Positions 10,290 through 20,067 of a DNA stretch of 64,000 nucleotides are shown piece by piece. The notes beneath the pieces were generated by a model. It had not been told where the DNA came from, searched no databases, and worked only from the letters and a program-made list of their open reading frames with translations. Source of the stretch: Azolla caroliniana (Eukaryota; Polypodiophyta); contig JBHGNT010000003.1 of NCBI GenBank assembly GCA_043228905.1, forward strand, positions 10,540,001 through 10,604,000, written 5' to 3'. Every line of letters starts with the position of its first letter. Within the stretch, counting starts at the first letter, position 1. Made by a program: the position numbers and the translations under genes.

Positions 10290-11084
10290 CTAGCGCTTGC
10301 CAATCTGTCGGTTCTCCCACGATGGCATCGACTTCCGCTGTGTCCGTGTCCCCTTGGCCTTCAGTCGATCCGACTCATCCGGATCCATCTGTTGATCCGA
10401 GTCAGTTGTCTCCGACTCGTTCCAGCTCTTGTCCGAATCGGTACACTCCGATTCGACTTCCGGCTTCAGGCCTCTCACCACATCGGACCACTTCCGAGTC
10501 TTGGCCTTCTCCATGCTTCCCTCGGCTTCTTCAGCTGGTGAACCGAAATCGAATTCTTCATTCGACTCCGCATCATGGTCAGTACCGTCGTGATGACCTC
10601 CGCACAACATGCACTTCTCTTCCTGAGTGCACAACTCTTCTTCACAGCCGCTTGCTCCGACCTGTTTGGATGTGTCGACTTCCTTCGTCGACTCGGCTTC
10701 CTTCATCTTCTTGTCTCCTCTTCTTCCGGCTCTCCTCTTACCGACGGGTTCAACAGTTTTTTTTTGGCCTTTGCCCGTTTCGGTAGAGACTTTGCCGTTG
10801 CTTCTCCCCCTCAAGTGTGGCATGTCGAGATGCTGAATACCAAGCATGTCAATAAAGTGCTGCAACTTGTCCGATCTGAGCGGCTTGGTGAAGATGTCGG
10901 CAACTTGCCGATCCGTATGAACATACCGTAGGTCAACTTCACCACTCAGGACCCGCTCACGCACGAAGTGGTAGTGCACCTCGATGTGCTTTGTGCGAGC
11001 ATGGAACACAGGGTTCCTGGCGAGCTGCAGGCTGCTCATGTTATCGCAGTAAATCGGGATCGGGGTCGGTACCTCGATCCGCAA
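10290..11084 (-). CDS. copia-1 RNase H end with long C-terminal extension
   Basis: A 264-codon open frame. Residues 1-94 are the end of a copia RNase H (PIYCDNMSSLQLARNPVFHA, RTKHIEVHYHFVRE, VADIFTKPL). Copia pol normally stops near this point. Here the frame reads through a polypurine-like tract (10804-10815) and adds about 170 residues: a basic Lys/Arg-rich part, a Cys/His cluster C158-x2-C161-x3-H165-x4-H170 with a further Cys at 152, and a Glu/Asp/Ser-rich tail. The extension has no family I recognise. The upstream RT/RNase H frame (11088-11897) is out of phase by a small indel. The extension could be a captured sequence, an extra accessory ORF, or chance open sequence. Confidence 0.7.
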   Translation of the reverse strand: MRIEVPTPIPIYCDNMSSLQLARNPVFHARTKHIEVHYHFVRERVLSGEVDLRYVHTDRQVADIFTKPLRSDKLQHFIDMLGIQHLDMPHLRGRSNGKVSTETGKGQKKTVEPVGKRRAGRRGDKKMKEAESTKEVDTSKQVGASGCEEELCTQEEKCMLCGGHHDGTDHDAESNEEFDFGSPAEEAEGSMEKAKTRKWSDVVRGLKPEVESECTDSDKSWNESETTDSDQQMDPDESDRLKAKGTRTQRKSMPSWENRQIGKR

Positions 11085-11087
11085 GTC

Positions 11088-11897
11088 TCACAGCAGTCGC
11101 CGAAGCCAGATGGCTTCACAAGTGGCAACGGTAGCGGCCCAGTACTTAGCCTCAATGCTTGACAAAGCCACTCTGGGCTGCTTCTTGCTGCTCCACGCAA
11201 CGGCCGCGCTACCTATGGAGAGCATGTATCCGAAAGTGGAGCGGCGATAAGACGCATAGCCGGCCCAGTCAACATCTGTGTAACCGACAAGCTCTTCGGG
11301 TATACCTCGCCGGTATAGCAGTCCCCGGTCCTTAGTGCCGCTAACATACCGTAATATTCGTTGTGCGCACTGAAGGTGCTCCACGGTCGGCTTCTGCGTG
11401 AACTGACTTACCATGCTGACCGGATAGCTGATGTCGGGTCGGGTGATGGTTAAGTAGATCAGGCTTCCGACAACCTGTCGGAACCGTTTCTCATTGCAGG
11501 CCGGTCCGGAGTTGGGACGGAGCTTCTGGTTCCGGTCCAAGGGTGTGGAGACAGGTCGGCAATCCGTCATGACGAACTTATACAACATATTCAACACGTA
11601 ATGTCGTTGTGAGAGCAATATGCCGTCGGGGGTCTGGATCACTTCGATCCCAAGAAAATAATGAAGGTCCCCCAGGTCCTTCATTTCGAATGCGTCCGAC
11701 AACTGGGACTTGACGCGGTTGATTTCGAGAAGACCCGGTCCGGTGATGACAAAATCATCCACATACAAGAGTATACATACCGGACCGTCAGAGCCTTGCC
11801 GGATGAACAACGAAGAGTCCGACTTAGAGACAGCAAACCCCAGCTTACGCAACCGGTGTGTGATCTTCGCGTTCCAAGCTCGGGGGGCTTGCTTCAA
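11088..11897 (-). pseudogene. copia-1 RT palm/thumb and RNase H
   Basis: A 269-residue frame with the copia RT active site LLYVDDFVIT (about residues 42-51), DLGDLHYFLGIEV, GSLIYLTITRPDISYPVSMV and the RNase H start (VGYTDVDWAGYASYRRSTFG, VALSSIEAKYWAA). Copia RNase H usually has a DSDWAG-type core; here it reads TDVDWAG, and EAEY reads EAKY, so key positions may be altered. It is preceded by a stop near 11916 and followed by a frame shift near 11086. The protein copies RNA into cDNA in related elements; this copy is unlikely to. Confidence 0.9.
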
Positions 11898-12168
11898 GCC
11901 GTAAAGCGACTTCTTCAGTCAGCATACCGCCGACTTGTTCATCTCCGATTGAAATCCGGGGGGCTGAGTCATAAAGACTTCTTCTTCAAGCTCTCCTTGA
12001 AGGAAGGCGTTCTTCACATCCATCTGGTGAAGATGCCACCCCCTTGCCACAACAACCGCCAGCACCACACGAACCGTCGTCATCTTCGCCACAGGAGCGA
12101 AGGTCTCGTCGTAGTCGATTCCGTGGGTCTGCGCGTATCCCTTCGCCACTAACCGGGCTTTGTACCGG
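11898..12168 (-). pseudogene. copia-1 RT fingers (3' of solo LTR)
   Basis: RT residues [40 protein letters not shown] and [18 protein letters not shown] stop follows MNKSAVC, where intact relatives continue with LKKSLYGLKQAP. The upstream RT residues are on the far side of the solo LTR at 12169-12885, and the codons join across it (Asn-Arg before, Tyr-Lys-Ala after). Confidence 0.9.
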
Positions 12169-12885
12169 TGTCGTAGTGTATTTCGTACACTACGTGAAAA
12201 AGTAAAAATAATATAACCGATTTAATTACATATAAATAAATAAAATAATATATCAAGATATTTATCACGTGCATAGGGCAGGATTCGAACCCTGTACCTC
12301 CACGTAGCCAAACCTCAACTTTACCATTATGCTACCTTATCTTTAGTGTTCTACAAATAGATTTAATAACTATAAGTGCTTTATTTGCACCTACCTTTAT
12401 TAAAAGGTAAATCGTGCATTTTTAGAGTGCGTGAATAGAAAAACGCAAGCAACTAAAAAGTGACTCATGCACATCTAGCGTGCATGAGCACTATATTTAG
12501 CAAATAAAAGCAAGGATTAGAAAAGCATCACGTGCACATTTAGTGTGCATGAACATATTAGAAAAAAAAGCATGTAGCTATGCTTAGTCTCTCCCATCAC
12601 TATATAAGGATGGGGAGCACATTGTAGTTTTTGTTGATTATTTTTTCTATAATGATCAATCAATCTAAAATATTCGTGGGATTCACGAATTTGCTAAAAT
12701 AATTCTCTCTTACTACCTAAATATTGACTAAATATAGTAAACTCGTGGGATTCACGAGATTCTTATCTTATAACTCTTTATACCTATTCTTTACTAGCCT
12801 TATTTGTATTTTTCTTCCTCCTAGTCCAAAACCTCGGCGGTTCCCACCCGACTCACGCAACGATCCGGAGCCGAAAGGCACGACA
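12169..12885. mobile_element. solo LTR inside copia-1 RT, TSD CCGG
   Basis: A 717-bp insertion with matching ends TGTCG...CGACA and flanking CCGG duplications (12165-12168 and 12886-12889); the duplication can also be read as CCGGT shifted by one base. It holds a TATA motif (TATATAAG, 12601-12608) and two copies of a short palindromic motif, CGTGGGATTCACGA (about 12675 and 12745). On the minus strand it has tRNA-like A and B boxes (12324-12334 and 12281-12291). There is no coding sequence. By orientation of the TATA the LTR is probably plus. Confidence 0.85.
12281..12334 (-). other. tRNA-like A/B-box module in the solo LTR
   Basis: On the minus strand, TAGCATAATGG (complement of 12324-12334) fits a pol III A box and GGTTCGAATCC (complement of 12281-12291) is a textbook B box, 32 bases apart as in tRNA genes. 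I could not fold a full cloverleaf with a matching acceptor stem, so this is not called a tRNA gene. Confidence 0.5.
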
Positions 12886-13540
12886 CCGGTTAACAGAACC
12901 GTCGGCGTTGTACTTGACCTTGTACACCCACTTGCATCCGATCGGTTTACAGTGACGGGGAGGATCAACTAGGTCCCAAGTTTCGTTGGCATCGAGTGCC
13001 CGCATTTCTTCGTCCATAGCGGCACGCCAATTTGCGTCCTTTGCCGCTTCTGCATAGCTCTCCGGCTCACGCACTTCTGTCACCTTAGTCATGTACGCAT
13101 AATGATGCGCCATGTATTCATTGTACCCGTACCACATGACGGGATCCTTCTGGCGGGTTGATCGGCGCAACGCACCGTCACCTGATTTGAGGCCCTTCTT
13201 GGCCAGTTCGGTCTTCGTTGCCGAAGATCCGACTTTCTCCTTTCCGGAGTCGGATACGCACCGATCCGACTCATCGTTGCCGGTTTCGAATTTCGACATC
13301 TTCCTCTTCCCCTTCTCTTTGCGTGTGAACCGTTTCCTCGGTTCCTTGCGTGGGGAGAGCACGACAGAGTCTCCACCACTTGCCGTCTCTTCATCCGACT
13401 GGTCCAACCGACTCAGTCGCTCGTTCGGTCCACTCAACCATAACGATTCCGGACTCTCATCTTGAGTCCCGGCTTTATCATCCTCTGCAAGGGCTGATTC
13501 AGGCTCACTGGCCTGATCTTTTGGCATTGGGTCGGGATCG
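12886..13540 (-). pseudogene. copia-1 integrase tail, linker and RT start
   Basis: The 12853-13527 frame: a Ser/Glu/Asp-rich linker (about residues 1-110), a basic stretch (RKEPRKRFTRKEKGKRK), then EPESYAEAAKDANWRAAMDE and ETWDLVDPP..CKPIGCKWVY, the standard entry into copia RT. The last residues of that frame (below 12886) belong to the solo LTR. A frameshift near 13540 separates it from the gag-protease-integrase frame. Confidence 0.9.
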
Positions 13541-13544
13541 GAAG

Positions 13545-15833
13545 TCAGAGTCGGTACGGAGACCAGGATGCCGATTCATCGAACTCGACATCCCGGCTAA
13601 CTCGGACTTCCTTCGTCCGGGGGTTGTAGCACTTATACCCCTTTTGCTCTTGAGCATAGCCGACTAGGATGCATTTTACCGATTTTGCATCAAGCTTTCT
13701 CCGCTTCTGATCCGGCACATGCACATACGCTATGCTGCCGAATATCCGAAGGTGTCTTAAGTTCGGCTTGCGCCCGAAATACAGCTCATGAGCTGACACC
13801 TTGTCACCAATGCGGTTTTGTATGTAGACGGCCGTCCGGACCGCCTCCACCCAGTAGAACCGGGGCATGCTCTTCTCCTCCAGCATTGCCCTTGCCGCTT
13901 CGACGAGTGTCCGGTTCTTCCTTTCGGCCACACCGTTTTGCTCCGGTGTGTATCTGCAGCTGAACTCTCGCCAAATTCCCTTCTGTTGCAGATAACTAGT
14001 GAATTGGCCGGAAAAATATTCTTTTCCGCCATCTAACCGAAGGCATTTGATCTTCCTCTCCGATTCCCGTTCCACCATCTTCTTGAGGCTCCAGAAACAG
14101 TCGAAGACTTCGCTCTTTCGCTCAATGAGGTAGATCCAAGTATATCGAGTATAGTCGTCGATGAAGGAGATGAAGTATCGGCTCCCGCCAAGGCTTACAC
14201 TTTGTGCCAGTCCCCACACATCCGAATGGATGAGATCGAGCTTGTTACGGCTCCGGTTCCGTTCGGTGGGGAATGGAAGTCGGTGTTGCTTCCCAAGTTG
14301 GCAGGCTTCACAAATTTCGGCTCTCCAGCCGCTGAACTTCGGCAAACCGAAAACGACTTGTTTCGTTTGCAGGTCTTGAAGCCTCCGGTAGTTGACGTGG
14401 CCTATCTGCTTGTGCCACAGGTCGATGTCCGACTCGACCTTCTGTCGTTTCGCGAACAGAGCGGTGCCAAAGTCATTGGTGTTGAGGATAAACATCCTCC
14501 CGTCTCTACGCCCTTGCGCAATGACTTCGCCCTCATCCTCAATGAAGCACCCGAGGTGTGTAAACCGCACCTGCATCCCCTGGTCGACAATCTGACCGAC
14601 GAACACCAGGTTCTTCGTGATTGTTGGAACGTGTAATACGTTCATCAGCTTCCCTTTCTGTCCGACGTGTCTTAGAGGGACTTCTCCGACGTGCACGATT
14701 GGGTGAGGAGTGTCGTCTCCGGTTTCGACTACTCCTGGTTGATCCGGTTTCTCCAGAAAGGAGAACCACTTTTTGTGGCTCGTCATGTGGTTCGACGCGC
14801 CGGAATCAACATACCACACTTCCTCCGTTTTGGAAGTGGTCTTCTTCATTGAGTTTGCCTTGTGATTCATCACCAAGGCTGGCCCCTTACCAGCCTTTCC
14901 GGTTCCGGATCCTCCTGATCCGTTTGCGTAGTGCGAGTTTTGCCGGCCATCCTTACCGGTCTTGCCGGATCCAGATTTGTCCGAATCGGCACGCTTTCTC
15001 CAACACTCGCTTTCCCTGTGGCCTTTTTTGCCACAGTACCAGCATTCCGTAGCGGATTTGTCTTGCCGGCCTCCGGCACCGCCTTGACTCCCCCTACTTG
15101 TGGAAGTCCCGGAATTGCTGTCGGCACGCTCATAGTGCCTCCGTTCCTGCTCTTGCCGGCCGCCTCCATTGCGTGCCGACCCACCTCTTCCACCACGCCC
15201 ACGGAGCCGATCCGTTCCCGTGTACAACATTCGGCTGTCCGGGGATGCACTGGTAGATGCACCGGCGTGGTTCTCCTCTACAAGGAGCATTGACTGTAAG
15301 TCGAAGAATGAGGGGGTATTCTCCCTTGTACACACCGCAGTCCGGAACGCTCCGAACTTGGACACCAGGCCTCCGAGACATACCTGCACCATCTCGTCTT
15401 CCTCTATGGTAACATTGATAGAGGCGAGCGAGTTGCAGATCTCCTTTATCCGACCCATGTAGTCTGCCACGGACATGTTCTTCTGTCGAACATTGCTCAA
15501 CTCCTGTCTGAGTTGCAGCTTCCGGGCAGTGGTGCTTGCGGCGAAAACCTTTTTCAGGTTCCCCCAAGCATCCTTCGGTGTCTTGGCGTCACGGATGTGG
15601 CTAAGCAGCTGATCGCTGACACTGGACGCGAAGCAGTACATCACCTTGCTTGCCACCTGTTCCCATACCGGGAAGTCCTTGTGTGCCGAGTCGGGCGCCG
15701 CATCATTCGCTCCTTCGACATAACTCCAGTACCCGTGTCCAAGCAGGTACTGGTGCATCTTGTAAGACCAGGATGCGTAGTTGCTCCTATCGAGCTTCTC
15801 CACCAGGAGCGACGTAGCCATGCCTCTATCCAT
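13545..15833 (-). CDS. copia-1 gag-protease-integrase polyprotein
   Basis: A 762-residue open frame. Gag (about residues 1-255) starts MDRGMATSLLVEKLDRSNYA, with a second Met five codons in that is as plausible. A Gly/Arg-rich linker leads to a zinc knuckle CWYCGKKGHRESEC (about 264-277). Protease follows with WYVDSGASNHMTSH (about 342-355). Next come the pre-integrase block (LWHKQIGHVNYRRLQDLQ) and the integrase core with HSDVWG, FIDDYTRYTWIYL, LRLDGGKEY and TPEQNGVAERKNRTLVE; the usual D-D-E residues appear present. It ends at KCYNPRTKEVRVSRDVEFDE and then hits a frame break. In related elements it packages RNA, processes the polyprotein and integrates cDNA. Translation is presumably driven from the 15928-16325 LTR. 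Confidence 0.9.
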   Translation of the reverse strand: MDRGMATSLLVEKLDRSNYASWSYKMHQYLLGHGYWSYVEGANDAAPDSAHKDFPVWEQVASKVMYCFASSVSDQLLSHIRDAKTPKDAWGNLKKVFAASTTARKLQLRQELSNVRQKNMSVADYMGRIKEICNSLASINVTIEEDEMVQVCLGGLVSKFGAFRTAVCTRENTPSFFDLQSMLLVEENHAGASTSASPDSRMLYTGTDRLRGRGGRGGSARNGGGRQEQERRHYERADSNSGTSTSRGSQGGAGGRQDKSATECWYCGKKGHRESECWRKRADSDKSGSGKTGKDGRQNSHYANGSGGSGTGKAGKGPALVMNHKANSMKKTTSKTEEVWYVDSGASNHMTSHKKWFSFLEKPDQPGVVETGDDTPHPIVHVGEVPLRHVGQKGKLMNVLHVPTITKNLVFVGQIVDQGMQVRFTHLGCFIEDEGEVIAQGRRDGRMFILNTNDFGTALFAKRQKVESDIDLWHKQIGHVNYRRLQDLQTKQVVFGLPKFSGWRAEICEACQLGKQHRLPFPTERNRSRNKLDLIHSDVWGLAQSVSLGGSRYFISFIDDYTRYTWIYLIERKSEVFDCFWSLKKMVERESERKIKCLRLDGGKEYFSGQFTSYLQQKGIWREFSCRYTPEQNGVAERKNRTLVEAARAMLEEKSMPRFYWVEAVRTAVYIQNRIGDKVSAHELYFGRKPNLRHLRIFGSIAYVHVPDQKRRKLDAKSVKCILVGYAQEQKGYKCYNPRTKEVRVSRDVEFDESASWSPYRL

Positions 15834-15910
15834 GTCTTCTACTATGTCTGTTTTCGACCTGTTAGGGTTTTCTTCTCAAGAGTAAATGTCTGCAGCAGAG
15901 GTTCTCAACC

Positions 15911-15927
15911 CTCGCGCTCTGATACCA
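15911..15927 (-). other. copia-1 primer binding site
   Basis: TGGTATCAGAGCGCGAG on the minus strand, directly next to the LTR end. TGGTATCAGAGC is the usual complement of the 3' end of plant initiator tRNA-Met used by copia elements. Confidence 0.9.
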
Positions 15928-16325
15928 TGTAAACGTAAGTGTTTGCGGAAGCGTAAAACAGAGAACAACACATAGAGAGAGAGAGAGAGAGAGAGAGAGA
16001 ACACAATTTCAAAATTATGTCAAGACACAGTATGCACTCTATGCTAAGTAGCACTATTTATACAAGTCCTCTTGGGACTGACAGAAGTACCATGTACTTC
16101 AATGCTCACACGAGCATCTGACACTTACTACGAGACTATAGCTACCTAGTAGTCTATCCTATACTAGGCTTCCGATTGGACTTCCGGTTACGGATTGCAC
16201 CCGGCCTCCACTGCTTGCCGGTTCGGTTGCTCACCGTCATACCGATCCGTTTCGCCCGATCCGTCTCGCTTACCGGCTCCGGCTTATTCAGCCGATCCGG
16301 CTCCGGTTGAGCTTGCCGCTCAACA
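15928..16325 (-). repeat. copia-1 5' LTR
   Basis: On the minus strand it runs TGTTGAGCGGCAAGC (16325) to CGTTTACA (15928). It is identical to the 3' LTR except for eight substitutions and a shorter GA run (about 15975-16000). A TATA-type box lies at the complement of about 16055-16064. Confidence 0.95.
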
Positions 16326-17208
16326 AAGGTGCAACTCACCCTCCCTGGTGATTAGTAGCAGTTCTTCTTCACTTATCGCGATTGCCGACGTTCCTTTCCG
16401 ATCCGAACTTGTTCGGTTCGAACCCTTCTTTGAGTCGGCATTGTCAGTTCCTTTCTCCTTCCGGAAGTGTCGGCAATTCTTCTGGAACTGCCCCGACTTT
16501 CCGCAATAAAAGCAAGTGGGCCTCCCCCTTGACTACGACCTCGTCCCCGATTTGTCCCGGTTTTGGGGACTTTGAATCCGGCCTCTTCCCCGGTTATGGT
16601 CGTCTTCCGTAACCAAGGCCTTCGGATCGGTTCTGAACTCCCGGTCCTTTCAATGAGCTTCTTCATCCAACAATCTTGATTTTACCCTTCCTAGGGACAA
16701 TTGTTTTCCTTCCGGCCCAACGTTGCCCAAAGTGACAACTAGCATCTCCCAACTATCCGGGAGGGAACCGAGCAGGAGCAACGCAAGTACCTCGTTGGCT
16801 AGAGGTATTTCTAGCGAGGTTGTTTGATTTATGAGCCCCTGGAAAGCATTCATGTGCTCCGCCATGCTGGATCCCTCTTGGTACCGGAGTCTCACTAACT
16901 TCCGGAAAACCGAAACCCGATTTACAACATTCTTGCTCTCCAGCATGGTACCAATTTTCTCCCAGAGCACATGGGCTTTGCTTTCTTCATTGAAGTTGTT
17001 GTACAGGATCATGCCGATGAAGCACCAAATGTATGTCTTTGTCTTCATATGCATCACCTCCTAGGTTGTGGCATCGATCTTATCCGGTCTTTTGCCCCCA
17101 AACTGTACCGGGAGCCACAGATCTTTGACCATGAACATGTCCCTTATCTTCGACTTCTACACTGGGTAGTTGGAGCCAGTGAGTGTGAACATGCTTCCGA
17201 ATGACTCT
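16326..17208 (-). pseudogene. copia-2 gag
   Basis: Starts MEESFGSMFTLTGSNYPV at 17208, then LWLPVQFGGKRPDKIDATT, with two in-frame stops replacing Trp codons (TGG to TAG type changes). Residues 16650-17057 give the helical gag core (NVVNRVSVFRKLVRLRYQEG, MNAFQGLINQT, LLLLGSLPDSWEMLVVTL). The zinc knuckle around 16470-16520 reads CFYCGKSGQFQKNC: the ligand His is Gln. The frame reaches ...GELHL at the copia-1 insertion and continues on the far side (9667) with VNDETTW. Confidence 0.85.
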
Positions 17209-17218
17209 TCCATTTGTT

Positions 17219-17234
17219 GTTCACTCGGATACCA
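17219..17234 (-). other. copia-2 primer binding site
   Basis: TGGTATCCGAGTGAAC on the minus strand, four bases from the LTR end. It resembles the initiator tRNA-Met complement with one A-to-C change, as does the site at 42443-42454. Confidence 0.8.
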
Positions 17235-17238
17235 GTTT

Positions 17239-17739
17239 GTGACGAAAAAATGCTCCACCACAACCAAGTCTTAAACACTCAATGGAAGAACAAAAAAACA
17301 GAAATGGAGATTAATACGCTTACACTGACAATAGAGAGGACACTAGATGTTTACGTGGAAAACCCTAATTTGGAAAAACCACAAGAGCCAACAGACTCCA
17401 ACTATCTCTATGAGAAGAGGATACAATGCGAGACTCAGAGGCAACGACCTCGAGCTCTATGTCTTCACCAATCGGTTGTTACAATAGAAAAGCTTTTTGT
17501 ATCTCACGCTCTCTCTCGTCTCTATACAACAATAATAATATATGAAGTGATTGACCTAAGTCGTATTTATACTTATATGACTTTAGGACTATTTACAGAT
17601 ATGGCCATGATAGGCACACTAGGACCATATTTATAGATATGTCCCCGGATCCGGTTCACACCGGATCCATCCAGATCTGTCCGATTCGGCTCATCCAAAT
17701 CTCATCCAAATCCCATCCGGAGGGACCAAATTCCTAACA
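17239..17739 (-). repeat. copia-2 5' LTR
   Basis: A 501-bp LTR starting TGTTAGGAATTTGGTCCCTC on the minus strand (17739) and ending TCGTCACA (17239). It carries the family landmarks GTTTACGTGGAAAACCCTAA and CATCCGGAGGGACC. Contains an antisense TATA region around 17560-17580. Confidence 0.9.
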
Positions 17740-18690
17740 TAAGTAACCCATGTGGTTGGTGTCGAGGGGCTTTCACTTGAGAACAAGTACCACATGAATT
17801 GATAAACGCTTGAATGGATTTCTGGAGGGATGGCAACCAATATTTTATAGTTATAAGCTCAATTGTCGATATTCCAAAATGGTCAACCACAAAAGAATCA
17901 CGAAAAACTTGAAGAATTTCTAGATGGGGTGGTCCATTGGGAATGCATAACAAACTATGCCAATATAATGACCCATCATGCATTTGAAAATCATCATAAT
18001 AATGTGTACTTGATGTGGATGACAATGTTGAGGAAGCCAAATGTTAAATGAGTTCTTGTGTTGATGTATCTATATCCAATAAGCCCCTAATTGTGATTAT
18101 AAGATATGTGTCTTGGGATGTTGCAAATAAGCTTGAAATATTCTAGATCAAGAACAATCTTGATTGCCTTTCCTAGCTTAGTTACCAAGTAAGAGCATCT
18201 TGAAAGTGCATTTGTTTGTCCCTACAAATGTCTTGGTCGGAATTTGATTACAAAATCCACTTGTCATAGAATTTGTGTGTACCAACAAGCTTGGCACTAA
18301 TTTAGAACCCTTGTTGATCGGAAACATTCCAAATTCCAGTTATATGAGAAAACAGTAACCGTATGAAGGGAACCTTCAAGAAAATGTTGCTACATTAAAA
18401 ATGAATCCACAATAGCCAATGACTCCTTGTCATGTATTGGGTAATTCTTCTTTCTTGATTAGAACCTCCAAGAATGAAAAGCAATAGGATGCAATAGGTT
18501 GTCATCTCATTCTTGGAATAATGTGCCTACTAGTGCAATTTCCGAAGCATCCATTTCAACAAAATATGGACTTGTATGGTCGGGATCTATTAAAACTCAC
18601 AATTACTATAAAAGCATGTTTTAAGATTATGAATCATATTTTTGCCATTCAAAAGGTATGCCCTTCTTACTAAAATAACAAAAAGACATC
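17740..18690 (-). pseudogene. gypsy-E RNase H and integrase N-terminus (first part)
   Basis: Minus-strand gypsy pol relic. About 18400-18690 is RNase H (YFVEMDASEIALVGTLFQE, LHPIAFHSWRF, YPIHDKESLAIVDSF). About 18190-18390 gives HFLEGSLHTVTV, ECFRSTRVLN and FVIKFRPRHL. The zinc-binding start of integrase (CIPNGPPHLEIL, ISTIELITIKYWLPSLQKSI, INSCGTCSQVKAPRHQPHG) lies at 17745-18000. The HHCC finger has lost a His (VVDHFG for AGHFG). It is interrupted at the codons PHGLL by copia-2 and resumes at 7432. Confidence 0.8.
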
Positions 18691-20067
18691 GCTCAATCGT
18701 AAAGAACTTACTCTAGGAACAAAAATGTCAAGGGTTTGAATATTGTATGGACTACGAGATGAAATGGATATCAATGGGAAGAACAAGCGCAATGCAAATG
18801 GATGGACATGGAGATTCGTATTTTGCTCATGACAGGCGCTCAAGGAAGATAAGTGAAGATGCATGTAAAAAGAGATGTATTGTTTTTATTTGCATGAGGA
18901 GCTTCAAAGGCCTTTAAAAGGGAGGAGGGTGCTCGTTGTCAAGGTGTCCAATTTTGGTGGAAGTTGAATTCCAAACGAGCTCGAACTTGCGAATGAAAAG
19001 GGCATGTATGATCAACAACGTCAAGAGGCAACAAAGCCATCGCTTGTTGGGATGTTTTGCTGAAATTCGAGGATTTCCCTCCAAATATCTACTTGCAAAT
19101 TATAGTCTCTTATATATTATTGACTTGCTTGATAAGCCACTCCATATAACGGAGTCAAATTTATCTCATCATATCTATTCAATTTGAGAAACTTAATGTA
19201 ATATATTATTTTGATATTCATATATAATTATTTTCGTTTTTGGAAATTTTTATCTACATTTATTTGGGATCAAATGAGGATCATGTCGGACTTTTCAGCT
19301 CAAAATTTGAGCTCGGGGCATGAAGTTACGTGATTTGGGGCAAAATTGATGAAAGACGAAGCTTCAAACGGTCGCGGCGGAAGTTTCTCGATTCCAACCA
19401 CTGAGTGAAAAAGTTATGAGCTTTGTGTATAGTTTTCCTACGACATGAGTCAAACTCCCTACATCGACCAAAACTAATGTCCTATCCATCGGACGACGCC
19501 CAACAAAAGAGGACAAGAACACAAAATTTTCAAGATTTTCTCTCCCGCGAGGGAGCATTAGATTTGAAAATTCTCAAAAATAGGAGCCCTCGACTCCCGG
19601 CAACCCTTGGGTTAAAGGTTCAAGCTCTCGACTCCAACCTTTGAGTTGAGAGGGTTGAGTCCTTGACTCCAAGGCTTTGCAATCACCCAACACCAACCAA
19701 CCCTTGCCACGTCACCCGCACTTCACTTCGAAAGACAAATAAAAATTGAAAAGAAAAGAAATCAACTAGTTCCCCACACTCGAGTTCTTCCGATTTCCTA
19801 CATTTAAACTTATCTCAAGGTCCCTACCCACAATATCGAAGGAAAGGAACATAATTTCCCCAAATACCCTCTTGCCTACCAATGTATTGTACTTACTAAT
19901 ATATAATATACTTTTCCGTCACATAAACCGAGTGCACACATTAATCCATAGCGCATACAAGATGATGCACGCACACAAGCACATACAAACACTTACCGAA
20001 ATCTATTCATCTTCAAACTTATGCATACTCCTAAGTATTCACATCTACATGCACATGCCCTTAATTA
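18691..20067. other. gene-free interval upstream of the PDV2-like gene
   Basis: No open frame with recognisable similarity. About 19250-19700 is richer in GC and reads like decayed repeat sequence, but without terminal repeats or motifs. It probably contains the distal promoter of the gene at 20407. Confidence 0.5.

Larger units (their letters stand above)
9668..16325 (-). mobile_element. copia-1, near-complete copia, TSD AAGGT
   Basis: A 6,658-bp element with two LTRs (9668-10073 and 15928-16325), a PBS, gag-pol and a polypurine tract, flanked by perfect AAGGT duplications at 9663-9667 and 16326-16330. By eye the LTRs differ at 8 positions plus one 8-bp GA-repeat indel. All eight have G or C in the 5' LTR and A or T in the 3' LTR, seven of them transitions, a pattern expected from cytosine deamination. 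Coding defects: a frame break near 13540, a stop near 11916, a break near 11086, and a solo LTR inside RT. Confidence 0.95.
7433..17739 (-). mobile_element. copia-2, old minus-strand copia, TSD GAAGT/TAAGT
   Basis: A 10.3-kb insertion in gypsy-E integrase. The borders are TGTGA at 7433 and CCTAACA at 17739, with flanking 5-mers GAAGT (7428-7432) and TAAGT (17740-17744), matching at four of five positions. It contains a 5' LTR (17239-17739), PBS, gag, protease, integrase and RT start, and a remnant 3' LTR (7433-7613). The second half of RT, RNase H and most of the 3' LTR are deleted at the 7613/7614 junction. A younger copia (9668-16325) splits it between gag and protease. Confidence 0.85.

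Noticed and set aside
12260-12345. Possible tRNA gene on the minus strand
   Set aside because: A and B boxes fit, but no cloverleaf with paired acceptor, D and anticodon stems can be drawn; reported only as a tRNA-like module.
13089-15567. Several long frames on both strands over copia-1
   Set aside because: They are shadows of the GC-rich gag-pol frame on the minus strand and show no domains.
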